64,000 nucleotides of DNA from Telopea speciosissima (GCF_018873765.1 NC_057923.1:60568593-60632592); one strand, 5' to 3'; positions 35,175 through 45,810 are shown, numbered from the stretch's first letter. Program-made: numbers and translations. The notes: a model not told the origin generated them from the letters alone.

Positions 35175-35355
35175 AATATGGGGAAAAGAACGTGACTAGG
35201 TAGCATGGCCTGTGTGACTCTTGCACCTAGACATTTACCATGCTGCCCCCATGAAAGGCAGAAATTCCACCTATGATGACGCTTGTGTGCATCTCCCATT
35301 GGTCAATGCGTGTGTATAGACTCTAGAGGCCTAGGCAGCGATCCCTTTCCCTTTA
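35175..35355. mobile_element. Foldback MITE, imperfect
   Basis: GGGGAAAAGAACGTGACTAG, then GTAGCATGGCC, pairs loosely with AGGCCTAGGCAGCGATCC, then CTTTCCC. It resembles the elements at 3345-3497, 35495-35660 and 42228-42370. Confidence 0.4.
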
Positions 35356-35494
35356 AATATATTGGACCAAGCCTGGCTCAAACAAAGGCCTAAGCCCAAG
35401 CCCAACCAAGCCTGACCTTGGGCCTAGAAATTCCAACCTAAACCCAATTTATGGGCTGAAAACCCCAGTCCATGCGGTTCGGTGGGCACAGGAA

Positions 35495-35660
35495 AAAAAA
35501 ACAGAGAAAGTGTTCCCTGCACTGAGGGCAGATGCACCCAAACACATGGGACGTGATCAAAATGATGGGTCTGCCCCTGAATGACCCAAATGACATCCAC
35601 ATCCCACTCCATGTGTGGGTACGCCCTAGTGTGCTCCCGGAGAGAGAACATTGTCCCTTT
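35495..35660. mobile_element. Foldback MITE, imperfect
   Basis: GTTCCCTGCACTGAGGGCAG, then GCACCCAAACACAT, pairs with ATGTGTGGGTACGCCCTAG, then TGCTCCCGGAGAGAGAAC. It appears to be the same family as the neighbour at 35175-35355, in the space between the two divergent 7S globulin-like genes. Confidence 0.5.
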
Positions 35661-36146
35661 AAAAAAAAGAGCAATAATTTCAAGATTTTTTTTAAAAAAA
35701 AATTCCGGCCTATCAAGGTGAATTATATTCAGGAATAAATTTCCCAAATCTAGGGCAACCATGAAAATTAAAATTACTACCCTCTGCTCCTTTTCTATCC
35801 GGAGACATAATCGCTAACCAGTTTCAGAAATGGCAAATCTTCTGGGAAAATACGTTTGAAGTAAGTACCCACAACATTTCAGAAACTGCTAACGTTTCAG
35901 GCCCCAAATGAAATACACATTATCCCCCTCTATTCACATTTCAAACACTACACCGGCCTGCTTTGTTCTTTATTTCTTTCTTTTTGATTTGCTTTGGATC
36001 AAGATTCAAGACACTAGGTCCTTTAGTTGATTGGCTTTATTCAATTTATTACAAAATAACCAGCTTCACCGACCTCCAAGCAGGCACCATTATTATCAGA
36101 ATTAATTCAGAAAGCTTTAGTGAAGTCATTCTCAATCATCGACGCC

Positions 36147-37505
36147 ATGGCCCTCCTCTCTACCTCCAATTTCTTCTTCTTCTTCTCCTTAATATTCTTC
36201 TTCCCTCCCTACTCCTCATACTTTGCAGTCTCTCTACCAACAGCACTTCTCATTCCCATTACGAAAGGCCTCTCCACCCTCCAATACACAACCATAATCA
36301 AGCAGAGAACGCCTCTGAAACCCACAAAGCTAGTCCTGGACTTGGGTGCTTCTTTCAACTGGGTCAACTGCCAGAAGAACTATCAATCCTCTACTTACAA
36401 ACCCATTTTCTGCAATTCCTCCCTCTGCGCTTCCCTCAAATCCTTGGCTTGCTCCAACTGCTACGAACCCCCTCGTCCAGGCTGCGCCAACGACTCCTGC
36501 GCACTCTTCCCAGAGAACTCCGTGACTCGGGACTCCACCATAGGCGACGCCCTCATCGACGCCATCGCCTTGCCCACCACCGATGGATACAACCCGGGTC
36601 GACTCGTTCTCATTTCCGATTTCGTTTTCTCCTGTTCTCGAACTTTCCTCCTCAAAGGCCTGGCCAAGGGTGTCGCCGGGGTTGCCGCGTTGGGTCGATC
36701 AAATTTCTCCCTCCCGGCGCAGATTAGCACCACCTTCTCTTCCCAGTACTTGTTTGCGCTTTGCCTGTCCGGTTCATCCTCGTCCACGGGTGTCGCTTTC
36801 TTAGGCACTGCTGGGCCCTACGTGTTCCTTCCACAACAGGTGGACCTCTCCAAATCACTGATCTACACATCGCTCATCCTTAACCCCGTCAGTGACACCG
36901 TCATCACCTATTACGGCCAGCCGTCCGATGAGTATTTCATAGGAGTCACAGCTGTTAAAGTAAACGGAAAGGCAGTGCAGTTGAACGAAACACTCTTAGC
37001 CATCGATGATGAAACGGGGTTCGGTGGGACCAAGATGAGCACCGTAGTACCTTACACCACCATGGAGAGTTCCATCTACGAGGTTTTCACGGAGGCTTTC
37101 ATCAGTGAAGCCGCAGCACTGAACCTCACTGTGATCAAACCCGTGAAGCCGTTCAATGTGTGTTTTCCGGTGGATGAGGTGGGGAGCACAAGGGTGGGAC
37201 CAGCGGTGCCGACCGTGGATCTGGTGATGGAGCAGAAGGAGAATGTGTTTTGGAGGATATTTGGGGCGAATTCGATGGTGAAGTTAGGGGAAGAGGGAGA
37301 GGAGATGTGGTGTTTGGCTTTCGTGGATAGTGGGAGAAATCCAAGGACATCGATCCTGATAGGTGCTCATCAGATGGAGGATAACCTGTTGCAGTTTGAT
37401 GTAGGGTCCAAGAGGCTTGGGTTTAGCTCTTCGCTTCTACTCAAGCAAACCACCTGCTCTAACTTCAACTTCACATCCTCCTCCTCCTCCTCCAACAACC
37501 GTTAG
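36147..37505 (+). CDS. Basic 7S globulin / EDGP-like aspartic-peptidase homologue 3
   Basis: Intronless, 452 residues from the ATG at 36147, which has excellent context (GACGCCATGGCC). The frame is open further upstream, but only to a GTG. The N-terminus is a Phe-rich signal peptide (residues 1-27). The first active-site loop reads KLVLDLGASFNWVNC (D65), and here even the Gly-Gly-Trp pattern of its sisters is altered. The second loop reads TKMSTVVPYTTMESS, with no Asp. Cys-rich loop NPxCSNCYEPPRPGC-like and the C-terminal LGFSSSLLLKQTTC match EDGP/TAXI-like proteins. A poly-Ser tail (SSSSSSNNR) ends it. It is predicted to be secreted and non-proteolytic. GC content is visibly higher than the flanks, as in its two sisters. 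Confidence 0.95.
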   Translation: MALLSTSNFFFFFSLIFFFPPYSSYFAVSLPTALLIPITKGLSTLQYTTIIKQRTPLKPTKLVLDLGASFNWVNCQKNYQSSTYKPIFCNSSLCASLKSLACSNCYEPPRPGCANDSCALFPENSVTRDSTIGDALIDAIALPTTDGYNPGRLVLISDFVFSCSRTFLLKGLAKGVAGVAALGRSNFSLPAQISTTFSSQYLFALCLSGSSSSTGVAFLGTAGPYVFLPQQVDLSKSLIYTSLILNPVSDTVITYYGQPSDEYFIGVTAVKVNGKAVQLNETLLAIDDETGFGGTKMSTVVPYTTMESSIYEVFTEAFISEAAALNLTVIKPVKPFNVCFPVDEVGSTRVGPAVPTVDLVMEQKENVFWRIFGANSMVKLGEEGEEMWCLAFVDSGRNPRTSILIGAHQMEDNLLQFDVGSKRLGFSSSLLLKQTTCSNFNFTSSSSSSNNR

Positions 37506-38203
37506 ATCACCTGCAGTATTCACTTTGTTTGCTAGTCGTTCGATTTGTTTTGTTTACAACCATTTTCCCATAAAACAAACATGACTTTATTAGGGGGGAG
37601 TGAACTTGCGAACTTGATTCTTCTTGATAACTTCTCTGACAATCTAATAATATATATCATGGGCTTGGCCCAAAATAAGGGCCAAGCTGGGCTCAATCTT
37701 CAGCATAAAATTCGGTATTTCGGTGGGCTGGTCTTGTTCTTAGAAGCTTGACTTTTCTACAGGCCCACGGGAGTGTAGATTTTTAGATGGCAAAAGTTCA
37801 TTTGGACATGTCATCCTAAAAGTTTATCAAGATGGCTTATCAATTTTTAGTCACGTGTGGGACGGTGTGGCAATCTTGATCATTTGATAAATATAGTTCA
37901 AGGGCCGGGTTAGATTAACAACATGTCAAATTTCTAGACTCTTTTTTTTTTTTTTTTTTAAGAGTAAACAGAGAATTTAGTGATGATGAGAATGTGTAGA
38001 GTCGGTGGCTTCACTTAAACAAAGGTTATGAAGCCACAGAATGGTAAACAGCCAATCTGTTATACACATGATAGACATCAAATACCCTCCTCGGGTGTTG
38101 CCGTGTTGTCCTTGTATGCTGATGAATCCATTTTTTTTCCTAGGGGGTGTGATAGGTACCTATTCTATGGGAGAGGGAGGGAAGATGAGAACCATGAGTA
38201 AGG
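37506..38203. other. Downstream of 7S globulin-like gene 3, nothing recognised
   Basis: The 3' untranslated region is probably at the start. A T-run lies at 37945-37959. No gene was found. Confidence 0.4.
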
Positions 38204-38803
38204 GTGTTAAATTGTTCGGTTTCAGTTAAATGGTTCGGTTCGGTTCGGTTTGACTAGTTGATGTTAGAAATCGTAACCAAACCGTTTAACTAAACCTTCT
38301 CATTATCAAAACTTGGACTGTTTGGTAAACGGTTTTAAAATGGTTTCAGTTAAATAATTCTTTACAGTTTTACACGGGTTCAATTAGACGGTTCTATATA
38401 CATTTACTACTCTATTTACTGATACTAGTTATGAGTTAATAGTTATTACTTATCATTTATTAAGTTATTAGTTTTTTTTTTTTTTTTTTGTGGAAAAAGA
38501 TATCATTAATGAAGAAACGTGACTGCTTAGTAGTTGCTACTTGCTAGGTTTTGACTTTTAATTTATCAAAAAAAAAGTTAAGTTTTTAAACAGGTAGACA
38601 GTTTGGTTATAATCGGTTTTAATTGGATTACACGATTTAAAACCGTTGGACTAATCAGTCAAAACCAAATCGAACCGATTAAATAAATAGTGTTATTTCT
38701 AAAATAATAATCGGACCATTTAATTAAACGATCTGCCGGTTTTGGTTTAAACGGTTCGTTTCGATTTCGGTAAATGGTTTCGGTTTAGTTTTGACACCCT
38801 TAC
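38204..38803. mobile_element. Large foldback DNA element, GGTTCGGTT-rich
   Basis: It starts TAAGGGTGTTAAATT and ends TTTTGACACCCTTA, an imperfect inverted pair. GGTTCGGTTCGGTT and CAAACCG/CGGTTTTGG words fill both ends in opposite sense. CCATGAG is found just before the left end and three bases beyond the right end, a possible target duplication. A T-run and a separate segment (about 38465-38580) interrupt the middle. No transposase is visible, so it is non-autonomous. Confidence 0.5.
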
Positions 38804-40118
38804 CCCCATGAGGCTGGAACCCAAGACTTCATAGTAAAGTGGGCTACCAACTATGCTAGGTAGTTGTTTAGACTTTTCAGCTTTGCTATCACTAAAGAGT
38901 GGAGATGAGAACAATACTATCTTTTTCAGAGCAAATATATCTTTTGTGTGCTAGTTCGCAATAGATCAACCAATCTAAGTCAATCACCATAAACTATATC
39001 GATCACCACTCCTGATTTGATTCTGCAACTCTATAATCAAGTGGATCTTGTAACTTCTAAAGGTGTTTATACACATCTAGGGAGAGGATTAGGTATGCTA
39101 CCAGAAACAAGCGACATACACCAATCATAGGGCTGGACATAGGAGGGAAAAATATCTTCTTCTTTTTTAAAGTGTATGCACCACACAAGGTCAAGAGATT
39201 GATACTCCTGGATTGCTTTTGTGCCATAAAGACACTTCTCTCGCCTCGTCCCCCCTTGGTAGTTGTAGTATTCTGTTGGCTTGTCTTAGCCTTCCCTTCT
39301 AACTTAGATTATATTAGGACTGACCCCCCAAAAAAAAAAAAATAAATAAATAAATATTTGAAATTTTGACAGAGCCATCCTTCCATGGAAAAGGATCTTA
39401 TGCAGCCGTGGCGGGAGCTGCACATGTGCAGCACCGCTAAACGACAGCAAAAACAGGAGTAAGGTAGTCGTTTCATAGGTGGGTCCCACCTGGGCCCCAC
39501 ATGTGAAATGAACACCTCCCCCCGTATTTGGGGTGGTTTTTCGAGCTGCACAAGATCCAACTCCTCCTTCCATAGCCTTAACTTGAGATAATTTACAGCA
39601 CATGGCATGAACAGCCTTATTAATTGCAGAGTACCGGCCAGTCTTCAAAGGGTTTCTGATTCTTCTCTTCAAGAGTAATTCAGTGACAAGAGGCAAGCAC
39701 TTGTACTTGTGTATAATATTTCATTTCACACAGAACAATAAGGCTCCAGCTTTTAGCTGTGAGTTGGTGTGAGGGGGCTTGTCCTTCTAACCTTCCCTCC
39801 CCCTTAACCCCGTAGCATTATTCATTCCCTCACGGGCATTACCTCGTTTGGCTTACTATTCTATACTAAATGGTTTCAGTCACCTTGTCTCTGTGTGTTC
39901 ATTTCCCCATAATAAATATATAAATAAAGTCTATGTGCCCAACAAGAACCCCCCAACTACCTCGGCAAAGAAACCCCTATGGCTTCAATTGTATATTCCG
40001 TACTTGCCATTTTGGAGATTGAATTGGGTGTATCATCCCTACTCCATCATCATCATCATCATCTTGGGATGCATTAATCAATCACCGATTAGTGATTCCC
40101 ATATAGGAGATCTTTCAA
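38804..40118. other. Intergenic; holds one small MITE
   Basis: At about 39385-39560 GGATCTTATGCAGC pairs with GAGCTGCACAAGATCC around a GTGCAGCAC-containing core, a probable MITE. The rest shows no gene. (CAT)n occurs at 40047-40063. Confidence 0.45.
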
Positions 40119-40270
40119 AGGGCAGGCTTCGGTGCAGTGATAAAGTTGCTCCATTGGGACTTAGTGGTTGAGGATTTAAATCGGGAATTAAATAATCTCT
40201 TCACGAAGTTGGGGTAATGCTGCATATATATGACCCAAAGGCTGGCAGGAATGTTCCTCTGTAAGACTGG
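40119..40270 (+). mobile_element. tRNA-derived SINE, degenerate
   Basis: GGTGCAGTGATAAAGTTGCT, then CCATTGGGACTTAGTGGTTG, then AGGATTTAAATC, matches the head of a widespread plant SINE type (GTGCAGTGGTAA...TGTGACC...GGTTCAAATC). The downstream 'GGGGTAATGCTGCATATATATGACCC' region fits its body. No target duplication could be set. Confidence 0.5.
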
Positions 40271-40518
40271 CCGCCACTGAAATGGGATTTTAAAAGTATT
40301 TTAGAAAATACTAAAACCTAAGAAAGTATTTATGAACCCAAAGGGGAAGTGAATTATTCTATTTCTTTAGCTGCCAGCCTTGTACAAGTGTAGCTGCAAA
40401 TTTTATTTTTTTTTTGTTTCCATTTTAAATGGGTTTTAGCTATAATCTAGGAGCCCCAATAACGAGTATTAATAATTTTAGGCATTCAGATATGCATGTG
40501 TTTTCAGAAGAAAAAAAG

Positions 40519-40602
40519 ATCCTCTCCAATGACATTTAACCATTAGAGTCGGGATGGATGGTGTGCGATTGACTATGGTGGTTAAATGTCATTGGAAAGG
40601 AT
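40519..40602. mobile_element. Short hairpin MITE
   Basis: ATCCTCTCCAATGACATTTA, then ACCAT (40519-40542), is inverted with one main mismatch as ATGGTGGTTAAATGTCATTG, then GAAAGGAT (40576-40602). Confidence 0.65.
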
Positions 40603-41129
40603 TTGGACTCGTGTTCTCAACGTAGTAAATACGTAGTAAATACGTAGATTTGCATGGGATGAAAAGAAATTATTAGAAAGATAGAGATCATATATATAAA
40701 TGATGAATAGGGGAGAAAGAAAATACGGGTAAGAGTTTTTCATTGCCCAGGTGAAGAGAGAATCTCTTCATCTATGCTGATTTGATGCTATGAGTGGAAC
40801 AATTCTCATATAAAAACTTTGACCCATTATAGTGATGAAGGTACGAAATATCCTTCATTGGTCAAATCATAAAGGTCAGATCATGTGGTTGAAGAGATTT
40901 TGTCTTCACCTCGAGAGTGAATGAAAAAATACTAAGTCTAAAAAAACTAGTAGTTAATATGTAATCCGCAATAGCTAACAGTTATTTAGTTTCTCATCAT
41001 CAGCCCATAATGTAAAACTTTTCTCTCACTTCTCACTCCTCACTACATCCATGGGGCCACCAAAAGCGCCCCTGAAACCGGCCGGTTCTCTCTCAACTTT
41101 CCCACACAGAGGTTCAGAGAAAATAATTC

Positions 41130-41338
41130 ACTGGAAGAGAGAGAGAGAGAGAGAGAGAGTGCATGGTGGAGACAAGGAAGAAGAGTAGATGCGCGAGTGC
41201 ATGAGAAAGATGAGAAAATTGGTTCCTCCAGCAGCTTGTTGTGCATTTTTAAGATCTCAGGTGGCCCACGTAATGATCTCATAATAGTAAACGTGAGATG
41301 TAATCATATATACGTGATAGAACGAGAAACTAGAGAAA

Positions 41339-41387
<49 letters not shown>
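41130..41387. repeat. (GA)n microsatellites upstream of MUTE
   Basis: A first GA run lies at about 41139-41159, and a longer uninterrupted (AG)n run at 41342-41387. Both are in the distal promoter of MUTE. GA repeats bind plant BPC/GAGA-type factors. Confidence 0.8.
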
Positions 41388-41388
<1 letters not shown>

Positions 41389-41487
41389 CACGAGACTGCA
41401 ACATAAGCATTTAATGAGAAGTAGAGAGATGCAAGAATGAGTAGCATTGCACCGAGATGAGTCTCTGTTCTCTTATCCTGTAATTGG

Positions 41488-41494
41488 TATATAA

Positions 41495-41498
<4 letters not shown>
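41488..41498 (+). promoter_or_regulatory. TATA box of MUTE
   Basis: TATATAAATAG is a near-ideal plant TATA box. It abuts the (AG)n tract that begins at 41497, so a start site 25-35 bp downstream falls inside the microsatellite. The ATG at 41646 is about 150 bp further on. Confidence 0.65.

Positions 41499-41555
<57 letters not shown>
41497..41555 (+). repeat. (GA)n tract at the MUTE transcription start
   Basis: About 29 uninterrupted AG units lie between the TATA box and the coding start, so most of the tract is predicted to be transcribed 5' leader. Confidence 0.85.
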
Positions 41556-41559
<4 letters not shown>

Positions 41560-41645
41560 TGCAACCAGCATGAGTAGCAGGAAGCAAAAGGCCGCCGCAC
41601 AAGAATACGAAATAGATCCGAATTTTAATTTGAATACCTAAAAAG

Positions 41646-43559
41646 ATGTCTCATATAGCTGTGGAGAGGAAAAGGAGAAGGCAAATCAACGAGCATCTCA
41701 AGGTTTTACGCTCTTTGACTCCATGCTTCTATATTAAAAGGGTAACCCCCTCTTCTCTCTCTCTCTCTTGCTCTCTCTTTCTTCTTTGTATATAAAAACC
41801 CTAAACCTTGTGATTGTGTGAAACAAGGGTGACCAAGCATCCATCGTAGAAGGAGTAATAGAATTCATCAAAGAGTTGGACCAGGTTCTTCTATCTTTGG
41901 AGTCCAAGAAACGAAGGAATAGCATAAGCCCTACCCCTAGCCCTACTCCTGACAGTTCCTTTGGGCTTGAAAATGTTAAAGAGATGGGGGCGTGCTGCAG
42001 TTCTCAGGTTGCAGAAGTTGAAGCTAAGATCTCTGGCTCCAACGTAGTTCTTAGAACTATATCTAAGCGAATTCCTGGTCAATTTCTCAAAATTATAACC
42101 CTATTAGACAAACTTGCTTTCGAAATCCTTCAAATCAACATCAGCACCAAGGAAGACACTGTTTTATACTCATTCCTTATTAAGGTATGTTAAAACTATA
42201 CTACTCTTAATTATAACTTTATTTTTTATCTTAAGGGGAGAAAGAACGCTACCTGGTCGTGCGCATGCCTAGACACATAACCTCCTTGGGGCATGTGGAA
42301 ATGGCAGCCCCAAGGCACCTCAAGGCGGTTATGTTTCTAGGCATGGTAGCTTGCTATTCCCCTTATCTTAATTACCCCATTGAAAGAACTAACAGCTCTT
42401 CTTCTTCCTCTAAGATTAGTGAACGGATGAATACAGGAGCAAACTTGTCTGTGGAGGAACAAATACATTAATTCAAGACAAGTAATCATTAACTTTTATT
42501 ACCTTAAAACAAATTAAGACTCTCAAATATATATAGAAACCAATTAAACATACTAAGCTACCTCAATTGAGACAAAGATCGGAAGCTATATATATGCTTC
42601 CTTGCACTTCTCTTTCTTTATGTTCAAATTGAGTTTGAATTTTGATTGTCGAGGAACCCTAAAACTGGAAGTAAAAGTTACAGCTCTGACCAATTATTAG
42701 GCTAATTACTTGCTGCAACCATTGTTTTTCTAATGCATGGTTCCACACTGGTTAATCCTTGGGTCTATTATTCAAGGGAAGTGCAATTTGACCATATGAT
42801 GGACTTGTGTTTCTATATTTTACTGTTTAATTAGGAGAATATGTCCATTAATTTTTCAACCTTAAGGACTGAGCTACAAATATGGCACAATGATTTAGAT
42901 GGGTTTTCACTTTCTTCTCCCTCACAAGCTCATTCTTTCCCTTCATTTTTTTTTTTTTTGATAGATAATTGAAATTTCATTAAAAATAAGACAATTTTAC
43001 AATCTTTGATAAATATAATGATTGGCATCATTTTGAACAAGAATAGCCAAATCTGACAAGAAAGCACTAGAAAAAATAACCAATTACTAAAAAAAAGAGC
43101 AACCCAGTGCACGAGGCTTCTACTAGTGCAGGGTCTCCATAATAGAGAGAAGCAATATAATCTGCTGGCTGATTCATCTCTCTCCAAATATATTGAATGT
43201 CATAGAAACAAACATAAAACTCAAAAGAGAAATAGCACTCCCCAGGTATGAAGAAAATATCCTTCTTTTTTTAAAAAACAAAAAAACTTTCATTCAATGC
43301 TCATGTGATCCCTAAAGAATTGTCTTCACTAAAACCTCTTAGAATATATTGAAATTACATTAGATAATATAGCCCTTTATCAATAAAATGATCTCCATTT
43401 AACTCTAATATCAATTTGGTTCACCTCTCTATATCCCCTTGTTTTCTTATATATGGGCAGATTGGGCTCGAATGCCAGCTTAGTTTGGAGGATCTAGTTG
43501 TTGAAGTTCAACAGAGCTTCTGCCAAGATGTTATTTGTGTGAATCAGAGTGGTTTGTAA
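41646..43559 (+). CDS. MUTE: MUTE, bHLH master regulator of guard mother cell fate
   Basis: The exons are 41646-41741, 41828-42184 and 43461-43559 (GT-AG, phase 0), giving 183 residues against 202 in Arabidopsis. The bHLH domain begins at the very N-terminus (MSHIAVERKRRRQINEHLKV, then LRSLTPCFYIKRGDQASIVE), the arrangement that separates MUTE from FAMA and SPCH, which have longer N-termini or a MAPK target domain. LTPCFYIKRGDQASI is the MUTE form. E7 and R11-R12 for E-box contact are present; position 9 is Lys where Arabidopsis has Asn, and IIGG reads IVEG. The C-terminal ACT-like SMF domain runs from about residue 94 (VEAKISGSNVVLRTISKRI) to the end (IGLECQLSLEDLVVEVQQSF). The protein acts in the nucleus with ICE1/SCRM partners, ending asymmetric divisions and committing cells to stomata. 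Intron 2 (1,276 bp) hosts a MITE and a LINE fragment. The gene appears intact. Confidence 0.96.
42228..42370. mobile_element. Foldback MITE in MUTE intron 2
   Basis: CTTAAGGGGAGAAAGAACGC, then TACCTGG, then ATGCCTAGACACATAACC, pairs with GGTTATGTTTCTAGGCATGG, then TAGCTTGC, then CCCCTTATC. The arms are about 55 bp with scattered mismatches. It starts about 45 bp inside the donor end of the intron. Confidence 0.65.
42945..43260 (-). mobile_element. LINE 3' fragment in MUTE intron 2
   Basis: A T-run at 42946-42960 is the poly-A tail of a minus-strand insertion. Upstream of it the minus strand reads YDIQYIWREMNQPADYIASL, the end of the RNase H domain used by plant L1-type LINEs. It is antisense to MUTE and 5'-truncated. 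Confidence 0.65.
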
Positions 43560-43762
43560 GATTGATCAAACATATGTGCTAATGAGAATGTTGCAGCTAT
43601 ACAAACTAGAACAATTTATTTCTTGTGCATACTTGAGATACTCAGTGGTGACACAACTCTTTCTACTCTTCAAAGATATCCAATAGAGATAGAGAAGGAA
43701 AGTGTGACCCTTGTGCAAGGAATGATAAAGCACCAAAAAATCAATGCAGACTTGTCTCTTCT

Positions 43763-43817
<55 letters not shown>

Positions 43818-45375
43818 TTTTTTTTTGCTTTTGAAAAAATCTTGTTGTAATAAAATTGGTGAAAAAAAAGTTGTAATCTTATTTTCTTTCCCCTTTTAGT
43901 ACTGCACACTTTGTTTTCAATGTGAGGTGATAAATCTTGTTATTTCTTATGGACAATGATAGTTTTTTGAAATGCCATAATGTTAAATCACTTTCAAATT
44001 ATTTTGAAAATTAAAAAAGTTACAACTTCTCACTTCACCACTTTGGTGACAACCAATGCACCTTTTTCTTTTCTTCCTTATTGACAGGGAAGTGTAAAAT
44101 TTGCTTTAAGAGGCTTTTTGGGATGACTGAAAGAAAAGTCTGTACCACTTATATTGAGGTTCCATACCATAGAGAGGTAATCAAAATTGGTAGCAAAGTG
44201 TATTTGTCGATTAGGTTTCTTTGACAAAGTGACCTACCTTCTTGTCATTCGTCAGATTTAGTTGTTGTTTATGCAATTGTTATTTCAAGTACACATGTGA
44301 AATGATAGGATTTTACCCTTTTTGAAAGGGAAAAAAAAATATAGTTGAAACAAAACAATTACTGTTTCAACTACATTAAAAGTTGAAACAACTACTAAGT
44401 GACCTCCGATTATGTGCTTTATTGGCTTCGAAAAAGCATAAGCAAAGCCTGGGCAATTTCTATTCAAAAATTGAAACAACTAGTAGTTGAGAATGGGTTA
44501 AAAGTTTGATTCTTCTTACTCATAATCAGCATATAGAAAGTTATTACCATTTGCAGTTATATCTCCTTTGGTGAAATAAGAAATGCTTAACACCAAAGGT
44601 TATGTGATCTCGCAATCAAGCACCAATGAAGAATTTATTTTTAAAATTTTTTTTATTCCCATAACTTGTTCATATTGGGTTATGAGTTATCATCTGAGAA
44701 TGCAAAATCAACCTGGAATGCATTCGAAGAATGCATACCAACCACAACTTTAGAAACCGAGTTGAGCAAAATAATAAATCCGTATTCTAAAACAGTAATA
44801 AAGCCTCAACTACTCGTCTCCCTTCTTTTGTTCAATGGTATGAACTCAAAATGCATTGCTACGTGATTCCTTGATTTTATTTTTCTGGTTTTCTAATATC
44901 TTTTCTGATTTTTTTTTTAATTTATCATATTTATTGCATTAAAAAAATGTGACTCACCTTGATCGGGTTTGACAAGGATGAGTCACCAGGTTTTTTTGAG
45001 AGATGAGTCGAGTCAGAAAACCTGATTTTGTAACTATGAATGAAAGAAAAGAAGAGAAAATAAAATTATAACAAGTTGAAAAACCTGATTTTCCAACTGT
45101 CATTTTCTGCAAAGGTTCAATGCAGCTGCAATTCAATATGCTTGTAGCTAGCAACTCATGTGCATAAATAACGGCAGAGCAATTCCTTAGACAAGCACAT
45201 GAGGATTTCAATTGGAACATCAATCATGAAAGGCAAGAAAGCATCTATATGGTATTTTACCTTATACAACATTGGCCAAAGATTTCATACACGGCCATGC
45301 AAGCGTGCATGATTGTGTCTCCTCTTACATGGAGTTGGAAAAGACATAAACCCCCTACCCCTATTAAAGCCTCTA
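43560..45375. other. Downstream of MUTE: AT microsatellite and short inverted repeats
   Basis: An (AT)n run of about 49 bp lies at 43764-43812; open frames crossing it are repeat products. Small inverted pairs of GTTGAAAC/GTTTCAAC occur at about 44340-44490. A half-MITE like that at 8003-8133 lies near 44675-44755. No gene was recognised. Confidence 0.5.
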
Positions 45376-45389
45376 AACTCCCGTCCTCT

Positions 45390-45796
45390 TTTTTTTTGGT
45401 AAAAAGAAATACTATTCAATAACGGGACATGAAGAGCACAAGGCTTCTTGATTACAAAGATCCTAAAGCTAGGGAATGGAACACGGCCAAGTTGTCTTAC
45501 ATGCCAAAGACAAGGCCTTCCGAGTTAGGGAATCGACAACACCATTTTCCACCCTACAAATAAAAAAGAATCTACATTCTCTAAACTTAGTCACCAAGTG
45601 TTGAATGTCATATTCAATGCCACCAATGGAATTTGGGAGGGGGAGAAGATCTGGATTTGACAAGAATCCCATAAGAGAAGCATTATCAGATTCTACCAAA
45701 AGATGAGAGAAGCCTTCTTCCACTGCACTAAGGTGCCTGATCTGACCGCATAAGCCTCCCCAACCAGAATGTCTTCCATTGCACTAGGGAGCCCTG
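45390..45796 (-). mobile_element. 5'-truncated LINE with 14-bp target duplication
   Basis: The minus strand encodes a LINE RNase H: LVGEAYAVRSGTLVQW, FSHLLVESDNASLMGFL, then FRECRFFFICRVENGVVDSL. The A-rich tail appears as a T-run at 45390-45397. AACTCCCGTCCTCT (45376-45389) and AACTCCCGCCCTCT (45797-45810) flank it with one mismatch. Truncation and a frame change make it dead. Confidence 0.82.
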
Positions 45797-45810
45797 AACT
45801 CCCGCCCTCT

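Noticed and set aside
36120-36146. Nine-codon upstream extension of the third 7S globulin-like gene
   Set aside because: The extension begins at GTG, not ATG. The ATG at 36147 has strong context and gives a normal signal peptide.
41388-41602. Overlapping minus-strand frames of Leu-Ser repeats upstream of MUTE
   Set aside because: They are translations of the (GA)n microsatellite.
43623-43909. Frames with long Tyr-Ile runs downstream of MUTE
   Set aside because: They are translations of the (AT)n microsatellite.
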